Shown piece after piece: positions 38,651 through 50,600 of a stretch of 64,000 bases of DNA. The notes under the pieces are model-generated. The model saw nothing but the letters and a program-made list of their open reading frames with translations. It was not told the DNA's origin and searched no databases. The stretch is from assembly GCA_905221605.1 (NCBI GenBank), contig CAJNDS010002465.1, forward strand, positions 108,501 to 172,500, in the 5' to 3' direction. The stretch is from Symbiodinium natans (lineage: Eukaryota; Sar; Dinophyceae; Suessiales; Symbiodiniaceae). The position numbers were made by a program, and so were the translations under genes. The stretch's first letter is position 1, and every line of letters starts with the position of its first letter.

Positions 38651-41600
38651 GGCTGAATTTCTTCGGTTTTTAAGCTCACTAAAAACCTCAGCCACTATGC
38701 TTGCACGTCCCGCATTGGTTCCATTGCAGTGCCACGCCCGTCCCACTCAGTGCTTCTCGAGTGTCTTCCAGCAGGATTCTCGCTGGAAACCCTCTAACAA
38801 GCCCTGAACCCCTAACCCTAAACCCTAAACCCTTAACCCTTAACCCTAAACTCGTTTAGGGGTTTCTAGGGATCAGAGCTTGCGGAGTTGAAGGAATTAT
38901 GTTGAGGCGCTCAGGGTCTCGGACGTGAGGGCCTCGCTTAGGGCTCAGGACTCTGGGAGTGCAGGAGCTTAGGGCTTGGGAGTACTTGGAGGTTCATGGT
39001 ACTTCTGAACCACTTCTAACTGTACTTCTAGCCCACTTCTAAGCCCCTTAACTGCCCTAATATGGTTGTAAGTACAGTGATAAGAACAGCTATCATTGGT
39101 TAATAAGTACCATGAACCTCAAAGTTGGGCTTAGGGACAGGAGCTCTGCGCCCGATTCCCTAAACCCCAAACCCTAAACCCTAAACCCTAAACCCTAAAC
39201 CCTAAAGCCACCAAAACGCCGGGCCTCTGCTTGCTCGGTGCCCGGCTTCCAGAGCCCGTAGACCATGCCTTCATGGCTGGCCACCTCTGAGGGGTTTAGG
39301 GTTTAGGGTTTAGGGTTTAGGGTTTAGGGTTGAGGGTTGAGGGTTGAGGGTTGAGGGTTTAGGTTTAGGGTTTGGGGTTGAGGGTTTTTGGGGTTTAGGG
39401 TTGAGGGTTGGGGTGTAGTAGGGGGCTCTTCAGGAGTTAGGAGTTAGGGCTTAGCGGTTTTGGGAATTTAGGGTTTGTAGGTTTTGCAGGGTTTGACAGG
39501 TTTCTGTGTGGATTTTAACGGGTTTGGGCAACCTCCCAGGGATTCAGTTTGAGCTTTAAGGTTTGGGCTTTGAGGTTTAGGGATTTTGGGAACTGCACCT
39601 CAAGTTCTCAAACTTATGCCGCATAAGACCTCAAAAGCCACAGACCTGTATGGTCTAGGGTTTAGCATTTGGGATAACCCAAAACCCTAATCCCTATAGA
39701 CCCCAAACTCTAAACCTTAAACCACTAGCTTATCCCGGAGCTGCAAAACTCCAACCCCCAAGCAACTCACGGGAGGACCGGAACATCATCTCCGCAAAAA
39801 CTCTCCGCAAAAACCGTGAATCCCCAAAAGCTTGGGATGTTCCACCTTCCTGAAAAGGGATTAATAGTAGGGGGTACTACAATCTCTGACAAGGACTGTT
39901 AGTATAAGGGAACATCCCAACCAAGAGCCCTAAACCCTAAACCCTAAACCCTAAACCCTAAACCCTAAACCCTAAATAAGGGCTGCCAGACAAGGCGGAG
40001 GTTGCAACACTCCACCATTTGCAAGGAGGGCTTGGCGTTTCGGATTTAGGGTTTAGGGTTTAGGGTTTAGGGTTTAGGGTTTAGGGTTTAGGGATTTCTT
40101 AGGGTAGCAACATGGTCTCTTAGTATGGGCCCTTGAAAGGGTACCCCTTATAAAGGAGGTTAGGGACCAGATAAAGGGCCCATGAAACTACCCTCAGAAG
40201 GGTTTCGGGGTCCTAAACCTTACTGTTGGTTAGTAGGGAATGAGGGGATGAGTTACCCTAAAAAAATCTCTTACAGGGTATGTACAGGGCCCTGATTCCC
40301 TCATTCCCTGCTAACCCTAAACCCTAAACCCTAAACCCTAAACCCTAAACCCTAAACCCTAAACGCTAAACCCTAAACCCTAAACCCTAAACCCTAAACC
40401 CTAAACCCTAAACCCTAAACCCTAAACCCTAAACCCTAAACCCTAAACCCTAACCCTAAACCCTAAACCCTAAGTCCTAAACCCTAAACCCTCAACCCTA
40501 AACCCTAACCCTAAACCCCAAACCCGAAGCCACAAAGGGGCCTCCCCGACGGCGTAGATGTTGGCGTCGCTGGTGGAGCGAAGGCAGCTGTCGACTTGGA
40601 CACCTCCTCGTTGACCTTCGCCCCACCCAAATCTAGCACGATAGGGTTTAGGGTTCATTCCCCCCCCCCCCTCCCCCAATAAAAATGACAATCCGTGTAC
40701 TGCCCTCATAAGGAAGAACACTTTTGATTTTTCGGGGGTTCTTAAGCAACTGGTAGTTTAGGGGTTCGGGGTTTGCACGTTACGCTCTGGGGCTTGGGGT
40801 TGAGAAGAGGCTTCGGGAACTTAGCAAGCAGGTGATAAACTAGGCCATGGTTATCCTATGTTGAGGGGCGGGGTCAGCCTATGTCAATGACTTAAAACCA
40901 ACTTACTAAAACTCTGCCTGCTGTTACCCTGTGAGACCTAAATTTGAAGTCGATTGCCTGAGCAATACGCCCTGCTCGTAAAGCTACGAAGGGAGAGGAG
41001 AGTCACGAGGCCTATTTAGCCTGCCTGCACACTCAAAAGCTTCACCGGCAAGTAGTTACAAAGGCAGGTGATGGAGGAGGATAAACTTCGGGCCCCTTGT
41101 AGGCGTGCGTATAAGTCTACTTGGCAACTACTCACTAAATTGGTGGCTCACAAAACCACACTACAATAAGGGCTTACTGTATAAGGGTACCTTGAACCAA
41201 ATAAGGGGAAAAGGTTACCACTGTGCTACCCTGAACCCTAAACCCTACAACCCTAAAACCCTAAACCCTAAAACCCTAAACCCTAAAACCCTAAACCCTA
41301 AAACCCTAAACCCTAAACCCTAAAACCCTAAAACCCGATAAACCCTAAACCCCCAAGCCCTCCAAAGATCCCAAAAGCCCCGAGCAGAGACTTGCCAAGT
41401 ACTGGATCCCATCCTCGCGGGCCAGGGAACCGGGCCAGGGCTGCCACCCAAAACCCCGAAAACCCGAAAAACCCTAAAACCCCAAAACCCCAAAACCCCA
41501 AAACCCCAAAACCCAAAAACCCTAAACCCTAAAACCCTAAAAAACCCTAAACCCTAAACCCTAAACCCTAAACCCTAAACCCTAAACCCTAAACCCTAAA

Positions 41601-44600
41601 CCCTAAACCCTAAACCCTAAACCCTAAACCCTAAACCCTAAACCCTAAACCCTAAACCCTAAACCCCCTAAACCCCCCCCCCCCCCCCCCCCCCCCAAGG
41701 TATTCAGCCGAGGTGCCCAACTCCAGGCCACAGCTGCGCGCCAGTTCATCCCGCGGCCTGGCGGAGCATCAGAAGGGGCCCCTTGAGGGAGGGGTTTAGG
41801 GTTTAGGGTTTAGGGTTTAGGGTTTAGGGTTTAGGGTTTAGGGTTTAGGGTTTAGGGTTTAGGGTTTAAGGCTAGGGTTTAGGGCTTTTTAAGATTTGAG
41901 GGTCTGGGGAGCAGAAGGGCTTTGGGATGTGGGGCTCAGGTTTTGGGAGTTCGGGGTTGAAGGTGGGGGTTAAGGCCTTGGTGTTTCGGGTTTGGGGTCG
42001 AGGGTTTGGGGTTTCAGGCTCAGGCGTTCTGACTTAGGGTTTTGGGCTTGCTATACTCCCCTTCGAACCTTAATAAGAATAATATGTTTAATATCCTCTT
42101 GGGGTTTGTATAAACAAAAACACCAAAAATGTTTCCCAAGGAGGATATAGCTTGGGGTGTATGACTTTTCGTATCATCAACCCCTGAGACACCACCACTG
42201 TGCCGGGGTTCGGGGGGCGTGCCGCTGGCGCTCGGGACGGAAAGTCCGGCAGCAAGAATACCCTAAACCCTAAACCCTAAACCCAAAACCCTAAAACCTA
42301 AACCTTAAACCTTAAACCGAATGGGTAGGTGTGGGAGGAGATAGGCCTCCAGATGTCCACGCGCCAGCCGTGCGCCCCCCACCAACTCGATCCCCCCTGG
42401 GTCATGTGGCGCCGTTCCTCCACCAGCAGACGGCGTGCTCCCACTGCCTCACCAGGTTGGACGATGTCTTGGTCCGCGCGGTGGCGGAGGCGAGTCGCTA
42501 GAAGGCAAGCTCGGGATGTCGTGCAAAGTGAAAGAGAAACCCCTCTCTGATCTCTGCGCCCATCACCTTGACCACTTTCCAGCATTTAGAGGCGAGTGAG
42601 ACTGATTGGAACCTGAGGGATATCTTGTAATTAGCTTAAATAGAAACATCCACTCCAATCTTGAGTGGATCTGCATGATACGATGTCCTTTAGCACTTCT
42701 AAGGTTGCCCAGTAAGAGGATGAAACAAGGTGCCTTTTCTTGCTTAAAATGGGGTTTGTGATTCTTACCGGATTCTAAACTGGACATCCTAGACTTGCAT
42801 TTTAGGTGGTTTAGGGTTTAGGGTTTAGGGTTTAGGGTTCACTTCCCTCTCATCCCTGTCCTGCCTCTGGGCTGGGTGCTCCCATGATACGGTAGGGGGG
42901 TTGGAAGTTGGACCGTCGGCCTCGGAACCTTCAAGCGTAAAGCCGAAACTCTTACACTTAGGGTTTAGGGTTTAGGGTTTAGGGTTTAGGGTTTAGGGTC
43001 TAGGGTTTAGGGTTTAGGGTTCATAAGTGGACCTAGGGCTCAGGTTTTCTGAAGGTTCCATGATTCAGGTAGCCCTACAAGACCGCATCATCCAGCGCTG
43101 GAAGATGTGAAGGAACCTGGAAGAAGTGCACCACCCCTGCCCCAAGCACACCTGCCTGATGCCGCATGACACTACCTGGTGATGCTTCTGGTGGTGAGGG
43201 GGGGCTCAGGGATTGAAATTGGTCATTGATGGCCTTTAAGCCCTCTGAAAAATGTTCGTAAATATTCTCCTCTTCAACCCAATCACTGAATGTATTGCCG
43301 AGATGTGGGTGTAGGACTAAGGGTTTAGGGTTTAGGGTTTAGGGTTTAGGGTTTCGGGTCTACCAAAGTTTAAGGTTTGCTTGGGCCGGGGTATTTGGGT
43401 AGGGGTTTGCGGTTGGCTGCAGAGCTGCAGACGTTAATCGCGGTTTTTGTTTTTGCATGGTTGCGGGAGCAGACTTGTGGTTTCAGAAACATTTTCGTGG
43501 GAGTCTAGGTTACTCGGTCGGCGTAGATTCTGCTGAGTAGAAAAAGTTATGCTCTTTGCTGCAGATGCCCTCGAGACTCTGACATGCAGATTTCTATTTA
43601 GCGTCTATAGGGTTTAGGAAGCAAACATGGCCTGAAATTGTTGCGGGCCGAGAAAACCAAAAAACGAAGTAAGCCCGTCGGGCGCAGAAAACGGAACAAG
43701 CATGGCAAATGAAAATAACGCGGAAACATGCCATTCATGTGTATCTTTGGAATTTCAGCGGGCCGGAAAAATAGGATGAGCATAGACTGCAAAAGAAAGG
43801 TAAACACTGGCTGGATGGCTTCGGGCCAGAGTGTAGTAAAACGTTTTGGGTTTAATTAGGGTGTCGGGTTTAAGGTTTACAAGGAGGGCCCCCCCTTACT
43901 ATACTAACTGACGTATAACCGAATATGGAGTTCTTATAACCCAAATCAGGGCCCTTATGGCTCTACTTATAACGTGGGGGGCCCCTCCTTGTAGGGTTAA
44001 AGAAATATACGAAACGGAAAAGGCATGGACGTTTTCAGCCGACTTCGTTTGTTTTAGAGGATGATCTGGGGACGTGTTTTTTTTTTTTCTTTTCGGGGGG
44101 GGGGGGGGGGTTCTCTAAAAAGAAATGGAATCCATGGACGAGATCGAGACCAGGAATATTTAGGGACTAGGTTCGATAGAACGTAGCCTAAAAGCTAATT
44201 GCGAAGTGAACCCCTAAACCCTGAACCCTTGAACAAGTACAGCAGGGTGACACTTTGGAGATCCTCCAAGACTGACTGAACCTCACCCAGGCTGTGAGCG
44301 GTCGTACTGCTCATCGCAACTTAGGGGAGGTTCCCGCTGCCCCAAAGAAAAGAAGGGTTTAGAGTTTAGAAAAAAACCCTGAGGTATGCTGGCGTACTGG
44401 GAACCCCCCTCCCCCGAGAACCTTATGCTTCGGGAACTTAGGGTTTAGGGTTTAGGGTTTAGGGTTTAGGGTTTAGGGTTTAGGGTTTAGGGTTTAGGGT
44501 ATTTCAGCGACAAAACTCGGTGGCGGCGACGGTGTTGGTCTTAGAAAGACGGACAAGGACCAGAGGCCAGAGGCCCTAAACCCTAATCCTAAACCCTAAA

Positions 44601-47600
44601 CCCTAAACCCTAAACCCTAAACTCTAAACCCTAAACCCTGAACCCTAAACCCTAAACCCTAAACCCTAAACCCTAAACCCTGAACCCTAAACCCTAAACC
44701 CTAAACCCTAAACCCTAAACCCAGAACCCTGAACCCTGAACCCTAAACCCTAAACCCCAAACCCATGGAGAAAAAGTAGCAAGGTACCCCACAATTGTAG
44801 GGTACTTCGTTCAAGAACAGCTCTGTAGATGGACCCTCTAATATGTCGCAAACGACCCTAATCTTACTTCTCCAATAACCAAGGGGAAAAAAGGTTAAAC
44901 TTTATTATTCCTACTAAAAAAGGGAACCCAAAAAGTTTAAAGTTCAGCTGTTGGAGAAGTAAGTAATTCAGCCCACAACCTGAACCCTGAGCCGAGCCCT
45001 AAACCCAAAAGCCTGGCTGGTTCTTAGTAGGGAGTGAGGGAATCAGGTACCCCCATGTAATCCCTTAAAGGGTATATAGAGGGTTAGGGTTTAGGGTTTA
45101 GGGTTTAGGGTTTAGGGTTTAGGGTTTGGGGTTTAGGGTTTAGGGTTTGGGGTCTAGGGTTTAGGGTTTAGAGCTTAGGGTTTAGGGCCCGAATTCCCTC
45201 ATTCCCTACTAAGAACCAGGGGGAAGCGTCAAAGCCCAGGCACCAGCAGGTCGATGTTCAACTCCATCTCCAGGCCATTCTGCGCGTAGCGCAGCCCGAA
45301 GATGCCATCCTGCTAGGAGGATCCGGGGGCTTAGGCGGTTTAGGGTTTAGGGCTAGGGTTTAGGGTTTCGGGTTTAGGGTGTAGGGTTTAGGGTAAGTAG
45401 AGTTTCAGGTACATTGAAACCGGCACCAACCGGGGTTCTTCTACTTCAAAATCTCTACTTAGTACGACCAAGCCCCCGATCCTCCAAGGGTCCGAGGCCC
45501 AAAGTTCCAGTCCCCTGGCCCTAGTCTTTAAATTCCTAACCTTGACCCGAGAGCCAGAACCCACGCCCCACGCCCGTCCCAACCCATGGGTCTTTTTCAC
45601 CGTTTTGGTCACCGAGCGCCGAAACCACCCATAGATTACACGACACAGTTAGGGTTACGATTCAAGGGATGAAGCGTTGAACGGCCGTAAACCGCAACCT
45701 TCCTAAAACCCTTTAACCTTGAACCCCCTCCTTTAAGTAGTCCGGTATAGTGGCTTTCCTAAACCCTAACCTCCCCTAAACCCTGAACCCTGAACCCTAA
45801 ACCCTAAACCCCTGCATAAACGGGTTTATGGTTTAGGGTTTTCGGGCTTAGGACGCCTGAACCCGCCCACCTGAACAGCCCCCTACAACTCTGAACCCTA
45901 AAACCCCTAATTATATTGCACGAACCCAAACAGCACTAGAACCCAACAAAACCCCGAAACCTCCAAAACCCGACAGCCCTAAAGCCCAAAACAGCCCTAA
46001 AGACCATAACGCCCCCAAACCCTGCAAGCCCTAAGACTCTAAACCCGAAGAACCTAAATCAAAACCCGAAACCACTGAACCCTGAAACCTCAAACCCTAA
46101 AAACCTAAAACCTGTACAAACCTCAACCCTATACAACCCTAAACCCACAAGCCCTAACACCCAAAACCCAAAACCCTAAACCCTAAAACCCTAAACCCTA
46201 AACCCTAAAACCCTAAAACCCTAAAACCCTAAACCCTAAATCCTAAACCCCAAAAGCCCGAACACCCTACACCCAAAACCCTTCAACGCCTCGGCGGCCA
46301 GGACTTCCTGTAGCTGCACCGCCACGTGGACGCCGCAACCGAGGCCCTCCACGTGTCTCTTCAGGAGGTCTCCGGCCACGGCCTTGGGCTTAGGGTTTAG
46401 GCTTTAGGGTTTAGGGTTCAGGGGTTAGGGTTTAGGGGTGAGGGTTCAGGGTTGTGCACAAACCCCTGTACCCTAAACCCTAAACCCTAGGGTTGGGACA
46501 GAGCTGGGATATGTAGGGGTTGCGGTTCAAGACTCGTGGTTTCACATTTCTCCCCCTCCCCCCCTGCCCCCAAATCCTGCAAGTTCAGGGCTTAGGGTCC
46601 ATAGGGGTTTAGGGTTTAGGATTTAGGGTTTAGGGGTTTGTGCACACGGGTTTAAGGTTTAGGGTTTAGCGTTTAGCGCCTTAATATTCAACTTCATTGC
46701 AACCTCAACCCCCGCCCCTATATCCTAAACCAAGAAACTCCTAGGGGCAGTGGCATGGTCCCCTATTTTTCCAACCCTAAACCGTAAACCCTAAACTCTA
46801 GGTTCTGAAGTATGGGCCCTGGGACTTAATCGGGTATATCATGGTCTTCAAACAATGGGACTCATGAACCCTACAGACCTTGTAAACCATATAGGCCCTC
46901 TGGACCCTCTAAACCCTGTGAAATTGTATTGAAACCCTATAAGCTCTATCAGCCCTATAGGCCCCGGACGTTCCCAAACCCTAAATCCCAAACCCCCTAA
47001 ACCCTAAACCCTAAACCCTAAACCCTCATCCTAAAGCCCCAAACCCCAAACCCCTAACCCCCAAACCCTAAACCCTCAACCCTCAACCCTCAACCCTACA
47101 CCCTAAACCCTAAACCCCGAGCCGGGCGGCATCGAGCTGGGACGGCATCAGCCGTGGCGCACTCTCCAGGATGTGCGTCTCTAGGCCCAAGTCGAGCAAG
47201 GCCTGACATGGGTTCGATTCTCAGCGTCACCTTTTGTTGGGGTTAGGGTTTAGGGTTCAAGAGCTCTTGGTCGAGCAGTTCCTCGTTTAGGCTCTGTGTT
47301 TAGAACATCGAAAAATACCCACCCACCCGAAGTTCCCACAACATTAAGAAAAAATATTTCTTCTTTTTATTAGGATGGTTTAATAACATAATGAATGGCT
47401 TCCACTTAACAAACGAGGAGATGGAGATACTAAACTACGCGAGGCTTTGAGGTCTTGAAGCCCTAAACTGAGGCCTTGAAACCCTAAACACCAGGCCTTC
47501 AGGCTTTGAAACCCTAAACGTTCGGCCTTGAACCCTCAATATTAGGCCTTGAGGCCCTGGAACTCTAAACGTCAAGCCTTGAGGCCCTAACCGCCCGGCC

Positions 47601-50600
47601 TGAAGGCCCTGAAACCCTAAACAGCAGGCCTTGAGGCCCTGAAGCCTTGAACACGAGGCCTGAAACCCTAAACATAGGCGTTCACCAGGCCTTGAGACCC
47701 TGAAATCCTAAACACCAGAACTAGGTTGTGAAAAGGTCGCGGGGGCAGCCCTTCCTCAGAAAAACCCTGAGAAAACCCTAAGAAACATGGAAAAACCTTC
47801 AAAAAAAACATGAAAAACCTTGAAAAACCCGGAAAAACTTGAAAAAAAACACGGCTTTGAGGCCTTGAAACCCTAAACGCTGGACCCTTAAACCCTAAAC
47901 ACAGGCCTGGAGGCCTTGAAACCCGAAACGTTGGGCCCTGAAACCCTAAACGCAGGCCCTGAAACCCTGAAACCCTAAACACAGGCCCTGAAGCCTTGAA
48001 ACCCTAAACGCTGGGCCCTGAAACCCTAAACACAGGCCCTGAGGCCTTGAAACCCTAAACACAGGCCCTGAGGCCTTGAAACCCTAAACGCTGCGCCCTG
48101 AAACCCGAAACACAGGCCCTGAGGCCTTGAAACCCTAAACACAGACCCTTAGGGTCTCAAGGGCATTTTTGGGCCTTGGGCCTTGCCCACGAATTTGTGG
48201 GCCTTGCCCACGAATTTTTTGGGCCTTGCCCACGAAAATTTGGGCCTTGCCCACGAAAATTTGGGCCTTGCCCACGAATTTCTGGGCCTTGCCCACGAAT
48301 CTTTGGGCCTTGCCCACGAATATTTGGGCCTTGCCCACGAAGACCATTAAGGTTTATAATTATATGGTAGGAGAGGTTTAGGGTTTAGGGTTTAGGGTTT
48401 AGGGTTCAGTGGGGGGTAGGTAGCTAGGGAACCTTAGGGAACCTTAGGGAACCTTAGGGAGCCTTAGGGAGTAGTGGGGAGCATTCGTCTAACTCTACTC
48501 ATAACTAGGGTTTCGGGTTTAGGGTTTGGGGTTTGGGGTTTGGGGTTTGGGGTTTGGGGTTTGGGGTTGGGGTTGGGTTCAGGGTGCTATTTGTCTTACT
48601 TCATGCTGATCATGGGCTACGACTGTCATTCTCAGTGCGATCTTCTTGTCTTTCTTTGGGTGGGTGGCTTCTTGAGACTTGCCTTAGGGCGCTAAGGCTT
48701 GGGCTTAACCTTCTGGCCGTTTAAGCGCCAAACTTCTTGGGGGGTTTCCATCCACAAGATTAGGGGAGGATGGGTGAAGAGGAGGTCTTGTGGTTGAGAG
48801 AGGGGTTGAGATTCTTTAGGGTTTTAAGGTTTCTAGGGTTTGTTAGGGTTTAGGGGTTGGGGTTTGTTAGCGTTTGCTAGGTTCGTCAGGGTTTATAGGG
48901 TTGATGTGAGTGTTGGGGTTTGAGGGTGTACGTAGTCTGTATCCTTCATGGAGCCTATACTAAGGGGATCCATCCATCCACTGTTTCGATCAGCTCAGTT
49001 GTCGACTTCTAGCATTGCTGCGCGAAGGGCTTGTGCCTAAACCCTAAACCCTGAACCCTGAACCCTGAACCCTGAACCCTGAACCCTAAACCCTAAACCC
49101 TAAACCCTAAACAACCACGCAAAAGGGCGCCTTGGCAGCTTCGAGACCCAGGAGGCCTCCGCCGATGACGGCGGCGCGACGGCGCCCAGCGGCCCTGACG
49201 CGTGGGGTTTTGGGGGGTTTTGGGGGGTTTGGGGGTTTGGGGGGTTTTGGGTTTAGGGTTTAGGGTTTGGGGTATAGGGCTTAGGGTTTAGGGTTTGGGG
49301 GTTTGGGGGGTTTGGGGGGTTTGGGGTGGGGGGTTTGGGGGGGTTTTGGGGGTTTGGGGGGTTTGGGGGGTTGGGGGGTGGGGGGTTTGGGGGGTTTGGG
49401 GGTTTGGGGGTTTGGGGGTTTGGGGTTTTTTGGGGGGGGTTTGGGGGGTTTGGGGGGTTTGGGGGGTTTGGGGGTTTGGGGGTTTGGGGGGGGTTTGGGG
49501 GGGTTTGGGGGGGTTTGGGGGGGTTTGGGGTTTTGGAGTTGGGGTATAGGGTTTAGGGTTTAGGGTTTGGGGTTTGGGGTTTGGGGTTTGGGGTTTGGGG
49601 TTTGGGGTTTGGGGTTGGGGGCTTAGGGTTTAGGGTTTAGGGCTTAGGGCTTAGGGTTTAGGGTTTAGGGTTTGGGGTATAGGGTTTAGGGTTTGGGGTT
49701 TAGGGTTTGGGGTTTGGGGTTGGGGGTTTAGGATTTGGGCTTTAGGCTTAATTATAGTGTTTAAGGGCTTGTAGGGTTGTGGGTGGGGGGATCCACTACC
49801 CGAAGCTAGGCCGAAATGACCTCATAAACCCTGAAACAGTCTCAGTTGGGGTAGTGAGGATCCCATACAGGCCTACCTCGTTTGGGTTTAGGGTTCAGGG
49901 TTGAGGGTTTAGGGCTTAGGGTTGAGGGTTGAGGGTTTAGGGTTTAGGGTTTGGGGTTTGGGGCTTGGGGTTTAAGGTTTAAGGTTTAGGGCTATTGAAC
50001 AGCAGAGACCACAGGGCTGTCGATGGACCACAAGGAAGCAGTCGTCCCTAGTCTCAAGCTAGAAGATCTGAGGGCTCCCTAAACCCTAAACCCTAAACCC
50101 TAAAACCCTAAACCCTAAACCCTAGTGTCGATGGGGGACCTTGGCGCCTGTGCTGTAGCGCCGAGTGCACGCTTGAGGAACTCTGTTGCTCTGGCTGTTG
50201 TGAACCTTTTGGTGCCGTTTCTGACAACCAGTGTCCTGCGGCAGTAGTTCACTTTGGGCATCGGTCCAAGAGCGAGACAACGATTCCACCCAGGATTTCT
50301 CCGTTTGTGGGCCGTCGACAGTGAGTGCTGCCCCGTGCCATCTGTGGTTTAGGGTTTAGGGTTTAGGGTTTAGGGTTTAGGGTTTAGGGTTTAGGGTTTA
50401 GGGTTTATGTCACAAGCTTAGATGTCTGGAACACACTGGCTGACGCATCTCGAAGGAAGTTGTTGTAAAACCGCCAAGGGCCGTTGTGGCATTTGTCACG
50501 GTTCATTCATGGTTCAATTTGTGGTTGTAAAGCAAGCTAATGTGGGCTTACACTACTTAACAACCCTAGTTAACAATTGCTTCCTCCACGTCCGGTGAGA

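Noticed and set aside
38513-38807. Cys-Val and Thr-His repeat ORFs
   Set aside because: Products of the (TG)n microsatellite.
42298-42787. ORFs in the unique block of intron A10-A11
   Set aside because: Overlapping frames on both strands, no motif, no phase-compatible splice sites.
47161-47235. tRNA-like segment (GGTTCGATTCTC)
   Set aside because: A T-loop-like word is present at 47211-47222, but no matching acceptor stem or anticodon arm could be folded, and it overlaps the A8 acceptor region.
48135-48347. FVGKAQ repeat protein
   Set aside because: A 22-bp tandem repeat read in frame every three units; both strands are open.
49295-49563. Gly/Trp-rich proteins (GVWGVWG)
   Set aside because: Translation of TTTGGGGGG arrays.
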